63,245 nt of DNA from JAICMB01 sp035295125. GTDB lineage: Bacteria > Acidobacteriota > Terriglobia > Bryobacterales > Bryobacteraceae. Location: contig DATGJP010000001.1 in assembly GCA_035295125.1 (NCBI GenBank), forward strand, positions 1 to 63,245, given 5' to 3'. The position numbers and the translations under genes were made by a program. Below are positions 45,559 to 54,113 of this stretch, piece by piece. The number at the start of each line of letters is the position of its first letter. Position 1 is the stretch's first letter. The notes under the pieces were generated by a model that worked only from the letters and a program-made list of their open reading frames with translations, searched no databases and was not told the origin of the DNA.

Positions 45559-46494
45559 ATGAAGCATACTGGTCTGGCACTCGTCATCGGCGGAATCCTG
45601 CTTATTCCGGCGCGCAGCCAAACAGAGTCGACACCCTTTCTTGGCCGCTGGGACATCACCGTTAAGACTCCCAATTCGTCCTATCCTGGCTGGTTGGAAG
45701 TGGTGCAACAGAATGGCGCGTTACAGGGCCGCTACCAGCCGCGGGGTGGCAGCGTGCACCCAGTGGAGATGAAGCTGGAGGGATCGCGTCTGAACGTGGT
45801 TTTGTCGGCGAGTTCGACGACTCACCCGAATGCGACGTCGTGGGACCTAGCGATCGAAGGCAACGGACTCGCCGGAGTCGAAAAGCACGGAGATACCGTT
45901 GCGGCCCAAATCGCTGGCGTGCGCGCGCCGGAACTGAAGCGCGCGGCCCCGAAATCATGGATGAAGCCCGAGGCCATCTTTAACGGAAAGGATCTCACGG
46001 GCTGGGAGCCGAGCAATCCAGCGACGAACCACTGGGTGGCGGAGGACGGCGTGCTGTTGAATCAATCGAAAGGTGCGAATCTTCGGACAACGCGTAAGTT
46101 CGACGACTTCAAACTTCATATTGAATTCAATTGCCCACAGGACGGCAACAGTGGAATCTATCTGCGCGGCCGTTATGAGGTGCAGGTGGAGTATGAGCCG
46201 CTCGACGCCAACGACAAGTATCACAGCATCGGGTCGATCTATGGCTTCATTGCACCTTCGGTGGATCTGCCGCGTACACCGGGTCAATGGGAGACATTCG
46301 ACATTACGCTGGTGGGACGCACGCTGACGGTAATGCGAAACGGCAAGACCACCATTGACCACCAGGAAATTCCGGGGATTACGGGCGGCGCGTTAGACAG
46401 CAATGAGTCGGAACCTGGGCCGTTCTATCTGCAGGGCGATCATACCGGCGGGATGAAATACCGCAACATCACCGTGTCGCTGCCAGCTCGCTAG
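45559..46494 (+). CDS. Exported DUF1080 (3-keto-disaccharide hydrolase-like) protein
   Basis: 311 residues. A signal peptide (MKHTGLALVIGGILLIPARS) and a small beta domain (about 25-130) precede a DUF1080 domain starting at IFNGKDLTGW, with DGNSGIYLRGRYEVQV typical of the jelly-roll fold. Members act on glycans, and some hydrolyse 3-keto-glucosides. The ATG at 45559 was chosen because the signal peptide begins there; the upstream open frame overlaps the divergent gene. Confidence 0.85.
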   Translation: MKHTGLALVIGGILLIPARSQTESTPFLGRWDITVKTPNSSYPGWLEVVQQNGALQGRYQPRGGSVHPVEMKLEGSRLNVVLSASSTTHPNATSWDLAIEGNGLAGVEKHGDTVAAQIAGVRAPELKRAAPKSWMKPEAIFNGKDLTGWEPSNPATNHWVAEDGVLLNQSKGANLRTTRKFDDFKLHIEFNCPQDGNSGIYLRGRYEVQVEYEPLDANDKYHSIGSIYGFIAPSVDLPRTPGQWETFDITLVGRTLTVMRNGKTTIDHQEIPGITGGALDSNESEPGPFYLQGDHTGGMKYRNITVSLPAR

Positions 46495-46648
46495 AAGATA
46501 GTTGTCTGACGAATGATTCTTCGAGAAGGTCTGGTAGATTTGGCGTGTCCGGCCCCCGGCAGCGGCACCCTCGGCAGTTTCAACTTGCTCTCCGGCTCCT
46601 TTTCTATCGGGATTCCGAGAGGCTCGGCAGCCGGCACGAAAAAAAGTC

Positions 46649-46683
46649 TTGACATCCGACCTGATTAGTACTAACTAATTAGT
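46649..46683 (+). promoter_or_regulatory. blaI promoter/operator, apparently leaderless
   Basis: A consensus -35 TTGACA (46649-46654), a 17-bp spacer and a -10 TAACTA (46672-46677) place transcription initiation on or one base before the ATG at 46684, so the mRNA should have no leader. Two interlocked palindromes, TTAGTACTAA and ACTAATTAGT, cover the spacer end and -10 region and make a plausible BlaI autorepression operator. Confidence 0.65.
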
Positions 46684-47094
46684 ATGCGACCAAAGAGTCC
46701 CACGCTCACCGAGCAGGAACTCGAAATCATGAAGGTGATCTGGGACCGCGAGAGCGCCACGGTCCGCGATGTCTACGAAGCTCTCCTGGAGCGCCGCAAG
46801 ATCGCTTACACCACCGTCATGACCATGATGAACATCCTGGAGCAGAAGGGCCACCTACAGAAAGCCCAGGAAGACCGCGCCTACGTCTATCGGTCGAGCC
46901 GTACGCGTCAGCAGGTAATACGCGGGATGGTTCGCGAGTTCGTCAACCGGGTTTTTAACGGTTCGGCGGAGCCGCTGCTACTGCATCTCGTAGAGGACGA
47001 GGCCCTTTCGGAAGCGGACCTTGACGAGGTGCGTGCCATGGTTCGGAAAGCCAACCGGAAGGAGGGGGCAAATGACCGAAATCGTCCTTCGTAA
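46684..47094 (+). CDS. BlaI/MecI/CopY-family repressor
   Basis: A 136-residue winged-helix repressor. Signature segments are LTEQELEIMKVIWDRESATVR, IAYTTVMTMMNILEQKGHL and AYVYRSS; the C-terminal dimerisation helix follows. It is released from DNA when the partner M56 protease is activated. It overlaps the M56 gene by 23 nt. No beta-lactamase gene is present, so the pair probably controls envelope-stress genes elsewhere or just itself. Confidence 0.93.
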   Translation: MRPKSPTLTEQELEIMKVIWDRESATVRDVYEALLERRKIAYTTVMTMMNILEQKGHLQKAQEDRAYVYRSSRTRQQVIRGMVREFVNRVFNGSAEPLLLHLVEDEALSEADLDEVRAMVRKANRKEGANDRNRPS

Positions 47095-48907
47095 CCTGCT
47101 CGCGTATAGCGAACAGATCGCGGTACTGATCGCCGCCGGAGCCATCCTACTGCGCTTCCTGAAGATGACCGGCGCGGCACGCTTCCACTGCCTCCAGGTG
47201 CTGCTGGCTACCTCACTGATCCTTCCGCTGCTGCAACCCTGGCAGACGCCGCTGGTCAAATCGGCCATCGCCATCTCCACGCGTTCGCTCGGATATGTGA
47301 CTCAAACCTCCGTGCCCCTGACGTGGAATTTTCCAACCTACGAATTCGTCGCGGCGGCGATCGCGGCGGGAATCCTGGTGCGGCTTGGTCTTCTGGCGCT
47401 GGGCCTTTATCGCCTCGGCCGCTATCTTGACGAAGGACGATTCGCGCCCGACGCCTTCGGCCGGGAAAAGGAGCGCGTCGGAGTCTGGCCCGACGTCTTC
47501 GTCTCCAAAGAGCTGAAAGGTCCGGTGACCTTCGGTTTCCTGCGCCCCGTCATCCTCATTCCGGTGCGCTGGCAGAATAACGAAACCATTGCCTACCACG
47601 AGCTGATCCACGTCCGCCGACGCGACTGGGCGTACACCGTCGTCGAGGAGTTCGCCCGCGCGGTTCTCTGGTTTCATCCCGCCGTCTGGTGGCTGATCGC
47701 CGAAATCCAAGTGGCTCGCGAGGAAGTTGTCGACCGCGAAGCCATCCAACTCACGCAATCCCGCGAGCAGTACATTGCTACCCTGCTCGCGATCGCGGAA
47801 GCCCGCGCCGGTCTCGACCTGGCTCCCGCGCCACTTTTTCTCAAGAAGCGGCACCTGCGTCAACGCGTCGCCGCGCTGCTCAAAGAGGTCAACATGTCCC
47901 GATTCCGTATGAGATTATCGCTTGCCGGCTTTCTCGCTCTAGTGGCTGTTTGCGGGTGGCTCGCGACGCGTTCCTTCCCGCTGCAGGCGGCGCCACAGGC
48001 GGTGCGCGATTCCGAAGGTGTGCAGGTCGAACAGGATGATTCGAAGCTCCTGCACCGCGCGGCCGTGATTTACCCGCGCGAGGCGCTCGAGAAGGGCATT
48101 CAGGGTTCGGTGGTGCTCCTGCTGTCCCTCAATGACAAAGGCGAAGTGATGGATGCCCAGGTTGTGAACGGCCCGATGGAGTTGCGCCGGGCCGCTATCG
48201 AGTCCGCTCTGAAATGGCATTACAACAAGGAGGCAGGCGTACCCGCCCGGGTGCAGACCACCATCAATTTTGTGCTGCCGGAGAAGAAGCCATCACAACA
48301 GCCGACGCACATTGTCACGCCGGGCGTGCCGAACACCATGGTTGTCAGCGATATCAATCTGAAAGCTTTGCCGGCGGCGCTGGCAAGCAAAGTGTCGCAG
48401 GAACTTTCGGTTCATGTCGGCGATCGCGTGGCCATGGCGGATCTCGAACGTGTCGTATCCTCTCTCGCCAACATCGATGAACACCTCCGGCCGATGCTGG
48501 TTCCTGGCCCCGACAAGGAATCGGTGACATTAACGGTGGGTATTGATAATCAGCTTAAATCCGCGGAAAGCGAAGCTCCAAAGCGCATCCGAGTCGGGGG
48601 AAATGTGCAGGCAACAAACCTCACCACGAAGGTGATGCCAGCTTATCCGGCGCTGGCGAAGCAAGCGCGAATTCAAGGCACTGTTCGGTTCACGGCGATA
48701 ATCGGCAAAGATGGACACATTGTTGATCTCCAGCTTGTCAGTGGTCATCCGGTTCTTGTGACCGCCGCACAGGACGCGGTCTCGCAGTGGGTCTACAGGC
48801 CGACGCTTTTAAATGGGGACCCCGTTGAAGTGATCACGCAAATTGATGTGAATTTCACACTGTCCGAAGATCCACCACCACCTCCGGCGCCGCAGCAGCA
48901 ACAATGA
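47072..48907 (+). CDS. M56 (BlaR1-like) membrane peptidase fused to two TonB C-terminal domains
   Basis: 611 residues. Four membrane segments surround a zinc-protease motif (H176-E177-L-I-H180 in YHELIHVRRRDW, with a later glutamate in AREEVVDRE). After the last membrane segment (about residues 285-305) come a first TonB_C domain (about 326-400), a POTRA-like stretch and a second TonB_C domain (about 518-598), then a Pro/Gln-rich tail. AAGGAGGGGG precedes ATG 47072; the frame is open to 47021. It should sense an envelope signal and cleave the BlaI-type repressor encoded just upstream. The duplicated TonB_C units replace the penicillin-binding sensor of BlaR1. Confidence 0.9.
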   Translation: MTEIVLRNLLAYSEQIAVLIAAGAILLRFLKMTGAARFHCLQVLLATSLILPLLQPWQTPLVKSAIAISTRSLGYVTQTSVPLTWNFPTYEFVAAAIAAGILVRLGLLALGLYRLGRYLDEGRFAPDAFGREKERVGVWPDVFVSKELKGPVTFGFLRPVILIPVRWQNNETIAYHELIHVRRRDWAYTVVEEFARAVLWFHPAVWWLIAEIQVAREEVVDREAIQLTQSREQYIATLLAIAEARAGLDLAPAPLFLKKRHLRQRVAALLKEVNMSRFRMRLSLAGFLALVAVCGWLATRSFPLQAAPQAVRDSEGVQVEQDDSKLLHRAAVIYPREALEKGIQGSVVLLLSLNDKGEVMDAQVVNGPMELRRAAIESALKWHYNKEAGVPARVQTTINFVLPEKKPSQQPTHIVTPGVPNTMVVSDINLKALPAALASKVSQELSVHVGDRVAMADLERVVSSLANIDEHLRPMLVPGPDKESVTLTVGIDNQLKSAESEAPKRIRVGGNVQATNLTTKVMPAYPALAKQARIQGTVRFTAIIGKDGHIVDLQLVSGHPVLVTAAQDAVSQWVYRPTLLNGDPVEVITQIDVNFTLSEDPPPPPAPQQQQ

Positions 48908-48968
48908 TCAAAAATGGCAAGTGAAGCTGCTCTGTTAGACTGAAACCTGAGAGCAGCTTCACACGGCC

Positions 48969-50270
48969 ATGCGTTTGTTTTGCCTTTTCTGCGCTGGGCT
49001 ATTGTATGCGCAGACCCCCACACAGAGCACTGCATTCCTTCTCAAAGGCGGCACTATTCACACCATGGCGGGGCCGGTCATCGAGAACGGCTCCATCCTG
49101 GTGCGCGACGGTAAGATCATCGGTGTCGGCAAGAACCTGACACCTCCGGAAGGCGTGCCGGTCATCGATATTTCCGGACAACAGGTTTACCCTGGCATGA
49201 TCGACGCGGCATCGATGCTGGGTCTCAGCGGCCTGGATGAAGCTCCGGAAACATCCGATGCCAGGGAGATCGGCGAAATTCATCCACAGTTGCGTGCTCT
49301 CTCGGCGATTCACCCCGACGACGAACAAATTCCCATGACGCGAGCCAACGGCGTGACCAGCGCCGTGGTGTTCCCGGAAGGCGATCTGCTTGCCGGCCAA
49401 CTCACCATGATCCACCTGGACGGCTCGACCAACGACGGCATGGCCATCCTTCCTGCTGCCGCGATGCACCTGCATTTCCCGGTCATCAAAACCATGCGCG
49501 TGTGGAAACACGAGCCGGCGGAGGAGGATGAAGATCCTCAGGACGCCATCGTCTACAAACCCGTTCCGTATCGCGAGGCGAAGAAAGAACACGATCGCCA
49601 ATTGCGCGAGTTGAACTCCTTCTTCGAGGAGGCCCGCCGCTATCGTCACGCCAAGCTGGCCCACTCCAAGGACCTCAAGCCGGACTCCAGATACGAGGCG
49701 ATGATTCCGGTTCTGGAAGGAGCCATGCCGGTGTTCGTTACCGCGGTTCGTGTCCGTGAGATCCGCGAGGCCATCGCGTTTGCCGACAAGCAGAAGATTC
49801 GGATGATCCTGGCCGATGCAGCCGAGGCGTATAAGGCAATCCCGCTGATCAAGTCGCACAATATACCGGTCGTTCTGCAACCCACGCTGTCACTGCCGCT
49901 CGATGACGACGATCCTTACGACCGTGCCTACACGACGCCTTCCGACTTGTACAAAGCCGGCATTAAATTCGCAATCGCCACTTTCAGCGCGAACGCCGTG
50001 CGGAACCTGCCGTATCAGGCCGCGGCCGCGGTGCCGTTCGGGCTGCCGAAGGACGAGGCTTATAAGGCTGTTTCCTTGAATGCGGCGGAGATCTTCGGTG
50101 TTGGGAAGAAGTTGGGTTCGATCGAGGAAGGGAAGAACGCAGATCTGATCGTAACGAACGGCGACCCGCTGGAAGCCCGTACCAAGGTGATTCGCGTCTT
50201 CATTAACGGCAAAGCGGAAGATCTGGAGACACGGCAGAAAGAGCTCTACGAGAAATACAAGGCACGGTAA
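48969..50270 (+). CDS. Exported amidohydrolase-like protein with degenerate metal site
   Basis: 433 residues. A signal peptide (MRLFCLFCAGLLYA) and an amidohydrolase-type beta-sandwich/TIM barrel (LKGGTIHTMAGP, VYPGMIDAASMLGLSG, and a C-terminal GSIEEGKNADLIVTNGDPL) are clear. The usual metal-binding HxH after PGxID is replaced by AAS, and the GSD aspartate near the end is ATFSAN, so it is probably not a normal metallohydrolase. Acidobacteria often have such paralogues beside active ones. No partner is adjacent here. Confidence 0.8.
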   Translation: MRLFCLFCAGLLYAQTPTQSTAFLLKGGTIHTMAGPVIENGSILVRDGKIIGVGKNLTPPEGVPVIDISGQQVYPGMIDAASMLGLSGLDEAPETSDAREIGEIHPQLRALSAIHPDDEQIPMTRANGVTSAVVFPEGDLLAGQLTMIHLDGSTNDGMAILPAAAMHLHFPVIKTMRVWKHEPAEEDEDPQDAIVYKPVPYREAKKEHDRQLRELNSFFEEARRYRHAKLAHSKDLKPDSRYEAMIPVLEGAMPVFVTAVRVREIREAIAFADKQKIRMILADAAEAYKAIPLIKSHNIPVVLQPTLSLPLDDDDPYDRAYTTPSDLYKAGIKFAIATFSANAVRNLPYQAAAAVPFGLPKDEAYKAVSLNAAEIFGVGKKLGSIEEGKNADLIVTNGDPLEARTKVIRVFINGKAEDLETRQKELYEKYKAR

Positions 50271-50290
50271 CACCGGCTGAAGCCGGCGTT
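50269..50290. terminator. Bidirectional hairpin between convergent genes
   Basis: AACACCGGC-TGAA-GCCGGCGTT, 8 of 9 stem positions paired. It begins at the last bases of the amidohydrolase stop and overlaps the stop of the HIT-protein gene on the other strand. It probably ends transcription from both sides although no long T-run is present. Confidence 0.55.
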
Positions 50291-50729
50291 ACGTGCTCTT
50301 CGCAATCGCCGCCCGGATCGCCCGCAGCACATCCTCCATTTCACTCTCGCTCTTATAAGGATTCCGGGGCCAGAAAAACCCCTTGAGCCCATCCTTTTTC
50401 CGCCGCGGAACGATGTGTATGTGCAGATGCGGCACACTCTGGCTCACGCGATTGTTAATCGCGACGAACGCTCCCTCCGCGTGCATCGCCGACTCGACTG
50501 CTTGCGATATGAGCTGCATCGCTCCGAAGAGCGGCCCAAGCAAGGCGCCGGGCAACTGATCGATCGTTTCGTAATGCACCCGTGGAACCAACAACACGTG
50601 ACCTGGAAAGAGCGGGCGGGCATCCAAAAACCCCAATGTCAGCTCATCCTCGAACACCACGTACGCCGGCTCCGACCCCGCAACAATTGCGCAAAACTGG
50701 CACGGCTTACTTGTGGGTTGGGATGACAT
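50289..50729 (-). CDS. HIT-family protein (histidine-triad nucleotide hydrolase)
   Basis: 146 residues from ATG 50729. It has a zinc-type CQFC near the N-terminus, GHVLLVPRVHYETI and the histidine triad HLHIHIVP. HIT proteins hydrolyse or transfer nucleotide monophosphates from dinucleotides or nucleoside phosphoramidates. Its start lies 23 nt inside the end of the upstream glycosidase gene (stop 50707), so the two are co-transcribed. Confidence 0.9.
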   Translation of the reverse strand: MSSQPTSKPCQFCAIVAGSEPAYVVFEDELTLGFLDARPLFPGHVLLVPRVHYETIDQLPGALLGPLFGAMQLISQAVESAMHAEGAFVAINNRVSQSVPHLHIHIVPRRKKDGLKGFFWPRNPYKSESEMEDVLRAIRAAIAKST

Positions 50730-53412
50730 AATAAGGCGTCGCCTGGATCGGATCCGGGAAGAACCAACCCCCACCAGAACTGTTCAGCACCTCGAAGTAA
50801 TACATCAGGTCCCACTCTTCGCGCACATCCTCCGCCGGAATCGTGAAGCCTGACCTCGCGCCGGTTGTCTCCATCATCTTGAATTTTGCAAGCTGGTTCA
50901 CCGGGCGGTAATAGAGACGCACCGTGACGCCATCCTGTGGCGGCGTGATGTCGATCCACAGTCCGACAGGCTCGCCTGCCTTGGCCGACTGCGGCGGACT
51001 GTGGTCAATCAGCGGGCGTATCGGCCTCAGTCTCGCTTGCCAGGCCGCCGGTTCGGACAGTGGAGCAATCGATTTGATCACCACGCCGGCCACGTCCCAA
51101 TTGCCATCCGGAAACACGATGTCGGCAACACCGTTGCGGCTCTTCACCCGCCGCGGATTGGCAGTTTTATCCGGATGCAGCAGCGCCACATCGTAATCGC
51201 CCTCGGCCAGCCGAACTCGAAACACCTGCGGGCCACTTCCCCGAATCGAGCTCCCGAACAGAACGTCATGCGGGAAATGCGACGGGTTCCTGGCCGTTCC
51301 GCGCGTCTCGCCGCGAGGCATCGGCGAAAGGGCATGCGCCTCGCGCCGTCCATCGCCGACCCACCCAAACCCGCGCTCAGCGGCATAAATGGTCTCCGGA
51401 TCGACCCCGGTGAAACGAGGCTCCACGCTTCCCTCTGCAGCGCCGAAATCGAACCCGCGTTCAAAGCGGCCCAGCCGCCGCAGAATGTCCTCCCTCTCGG
51501 CAATCGTGACGAGGTCCTGCCGCACATAAGGCAGCTTGTCCTTCCAGTGCCCGACATCCTCCGGACCGAAGGCCATTTCGTCCGGATAGACGCCGTCCGT
51601 GCACCGCACCAGGTCCTCCCAAACGGAAAGTGCCGCCGCCAGGTTCTCCTTGGCGGCAGCGAGGCTTGCCTCGTCGCCCGTATCGTAGAACCACTGCAGC
51701 CGCTCCGCCGCCATCATCTTCTTCGCGTGGTATCGAGCGAGCAAGGCCAGCACTGTGAAATCCGATTCGGTCGACCGCCACTCGTGCATGTCGCCGAGCA
51801 GTAAATCCGGCAGCTTCCGCCGGCCAACGTCGTTTTCGGCGCGGCGCAATGCCGTTTCAATATTGTCGGCCATGCGATCGAGCCGCCGCGAAGTCTCCGC
51901 GCGCGTCTGCTTAGAGCCATCACTGTGAGCGTTTGTGATGAACCGCCAGTCGCTCGGGGGCACCTTTAAGTAGTCGTCGATCAGGCCGCCGGGATTGATC
52001 TCCGGCCAGATATACATGTTGGGGTCGGCCAGGTGCGCCGCGACAATCTCGTTCAACACGCCGCTCGCGGCCTGGTACGCCGCCAGCGCATCGTCTGCCG
52101 CGGCACCGAAGCGCCGCACGAGTTCGCTCCGCCAAACCCGATCCGGGGTATTGGGATCGTAGCTCAATCGTCCCCACAGCAGGTAAAACATCCAGTAGCG
52201 TTCGAACTCCCATTTCCAGAAGACGCGGTCGCTCTCGCGCGGCGTGAAGATGCCCCAGGTTCCAGGGCGGTTCCCAAAGCCTTTCTGTGCCAGGGGTGGA
52301 TCGATCTCGAACCCGATTGTGCTGGCCATGCGAAACGTCGGCACCGCGCGCCGCACGTACTGCGGATCGCCCCACAGCAGCAAACGGTGGGAACCGAGGC
52401 CCCACAACTCCCAGTAGAAATCGTAGTTGCGAGGCCGCTCCAGGAAATTCAGAAAGCTGTAGCCGGGAAACGTTTCGGCCGGCTGATAAGGACGACCCAG
52501 GTCCTCTGCCCAGTATTTGGACGAAACTCGCAGCGGCACCCCGGCGTGTTCAGCGGCATCCAGCATGCCCTTCTGCATCGCCCAGCCGCGCAGGTCGAGC
52601 GTCACAGGCCGCCCCGCGTCTCGCAGAGCACGAAAAACATAATCGCGGTAAAACGCCACTTGCCGGTCGTTCGGAATCCCCGATTCGGAATTCGTGCGCA
52701 TCTGCACGCTGCGAATGTTGGGGCAAGCCTGAAGCACGCGGCGCAACGCGGCGTAACTGTACGGTCCGATGTTTTCCACCGTAAGACCGACGGTCATCGG
52801 AGTCATGCCCGGCTGGATATTGTGCTCCCACATGCCCAGCGTGAAGTCGATCGCGTAGTCCGCCGCGAGGTCGGAAATGAAGCGCAGCATCGACAGGTTG
52901 CGATTGCGCTGCTCCGCCGTCAGCCCCGGAACCCGTACATCGCGGAATTCGTCGAGCGCCACCCAAAACGGGTACGGCGGAGCCATATAGTTGGTCTGGT
53001 GCGCGAACACCAGGTTGAAGCGGTTAAACCGGTTTCGCGCCAACATGGCAAAGAAATCGCGCCAGTAGGTTTGTGAATAATACCAATCCCTCTCGAGATC
53101 CTGGTTATGGATGAAGATGCGGATGCCCCGCATTGGCGTGGCGGGCGAGCGCTCGGCCGGATATAAGGCGCCGGTGTCGCGAATCTGCTCGGCAGCCTCG
53201 AGCAACCCGTACATCAGTCCCCGGGAGTCCGGCGCCAGGATCCGATTTCCGGAGATGCGGAACGATTCCGCTGGCCCGCGCGACGAATCCAGTTCGACTG
53301 CCAGCTTTAAGCCCCGTTGCGCCAGCGCCCGCTCGAGTTCGGCACGGCCGAATTCCACGGGGCCGCCCATGGCAGCCGCCGAGAGCGCCGTCAATAGAAG
53401 TAGAAAGCGCAT
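50707..53412 (-). CDS. Large exported glycoside hydrolase, alpha-glucuronidase/hexosaminidase-like
   Basis: 901 residues from ATG 53412. A signal peptide (MRFLLLLTALSAAAMG) is followed by a GH20b/alpha-glucuronidase N-terminal-like domain (SFRISGNRILAPDSRGLMYG), then a TIM barrel with PMRGIRIFIHNQD and FNRFNLVFAHQTNYM, and a C-terminal beta domain ending YVIPTHK. Such proteins remove uronic acids or hexosamines from polysaccharides; this one is not assignable to one substrate. It is 18 bp downstream of pgsA on the same strand, an unexpected neighbour. Confidence 0.75.
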   Translation of the reverse strand: MRFLLLLTALSAAAMGGPVEFGRAELERALAQRGLKLAVELDSSRGPAESFRISGNRILAPDSRGLMYGLLEAAEQIRDTGALYPAERSPATPMRGIRIFIHNQDLERDWYYSQTYWRDFFAMLARNRFNRFNLVFAHQTNYMAPPYPFWVALDEFRDVRVPGLTAEQRNRNLSMLRFISDLAADYAIDFTLGMWEHNIQPGMTPMTVGLTVENIGPYSYAALRRVLQACPNIRSVQMRTNSESGIPNDRQVAFYRDYVFRALRDAGRPVTLDLRGWAMQKGMLDAAEHAGVPLRVSSKYWAEDLGRPYQPAETFPGYSFLNFLERPRNYDFYWELWGLGSHRLLLWGDPQYVRRAVPTFRMASTIGFEIDPPLAQKGFGNRPGTWGIFTPRESDRVFWKWEFERYWMFYLLWGRLSYDPNTPDRVWRSELVRRFGAAADDALAAYQAASGVLNEIVAAHLADPNMYIWPEINPGGLIDDYLKVPPSDWRFITNAHSDGSKQTRAETSRRLDRMADNIETALRRAENDVGRRKLPDLLLGDMHEWRSTESDFTVLALLARYHAKKMMAAERLQWFYDTGDEASLAAAKENLAAALSVWEDLVRCTDGVYPDEMAFGPEDVGHWKDKLPYVRQDLVTIAEREDILRRLGRFERGFDFGAAEGSVEPRFTGVDPETIYAAERGFGWVGDGRREAHALSPMPRGETRGTARNPSHFPHDVLFGSSIRGSGPQVFRVRLAEGDYDVALLHPDKTANPRRVKSRNGVADIVFPDGNWDVAGVVIKSIAPLSEPAAWQARLRPIRPLIDHSPPQSAKAGEPVGLWIDITPPQDGVTVRLYYRPVNQLAKFKMMETTGARSGFTIPAEDVREEWDLMYYFEVLNSSGGGWFFPDPIQATPYYVIPTHK

Positions 53413-53430
53413 CGACGGACTCAATAGCCG

Positions 53431-54093
53431 CTAATTCGCCTTGATCCCCGCGGGGGTTCGATTCTCAGCACGCTCCATCCGCTTGCGCCGCCGCTCCAAT
53501 GCCAGCAGTTCCCGCCGCCGCCGCACCTTGATGCGATCGTCGACCTTGCGCCAGAACTTCGCGAAATATCCGACCGCCGAAGCCATGCCGAAAACCACAA
53601 CGCCCCACATCCATATCATTGCGAACGTCGACAGAAACGGCCAACGCATGCTCAGGATGACCATCGAGATGGCGATTACCTGGCTGATCATCTTGGTTTT
53701 CCCTAGCTCGCTGGCCTGGATCGTGTATCCCTCGGCCGCCGCGATACTGCGCAGACCGGTCACCGCGAATTCGCGCCCCACGATCAGGATCACCATCCAG
53801 CCCGGCACCCGATGGATCTGTACCAGTTGGATAAGCGCCGCGGAAATGAGCAGCTTGTCTGCAATGGGGTCGAGCAGCGTCCCCACCGTGGTGATCTGTC
53901 CCCATTTGCGGGCCAGGTATCCGTCGAGAAGGTCGGTACCGGCGGCCGCGAGGAAAATAATCAGCGCGAGTAACTCGTTGGTGACGATGGTCTCACCGTT
54001 CCACCAGAGCCGAAAATTCTGCTCCACCAATGCTGCCACCAGCAATGGCACGAAGAATATGCGAAGCAGCGTGAGCGCGTTCGGCAAATTCAT
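53431..54093 (-). CDS. pgsA: CDP-diacylglycerol-glycerol-3-phosphate 3-phosphatidyltransferase
   Basis: Makes phosphatidylglycerol phosphate in the inner membrane. It carries the complete CDP-alcohol phosphotransferase motif in DLLDGYLARKWGQITTVGTL followed by LDPIADK (pattern DGx2ARx8Gx3Dx3D). Four or five membrane segments are visible. The 220-residue length and the basic C-terminal tail are consistent with PgsA. The gene sits 20 bp downstream of hflX. Confidence 0.9.
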   Translation of the reverse strand: MNLPNALTLLRIFFVPLLVAALVEQNFRLWWNGETIVTNELLALIIFLAAAGTDLLDGYLARKWGQITTVGTLLDPIADKLLISAALIQLVQIHRVPGWMVILIVGREFAVTGLRSIAAAEGYTIQASELGKTKMISQVIAISMVILSMRWPFLSTFAMIWMWGVVVFGMASAVGYFAKFWRKVDDRIKVRRRRELLALERRRKRMERAENRTPAGIKAN

Positions 54094-54113
54094 GACGCTT
54101 CTGCCTCAGAATA

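Noticed and set aside
52033..53076. 347-codon plus-strand frame opposite the glycosidase
   Set aside because: Antisense shadow with low-complexity, basic translation and no start signals.
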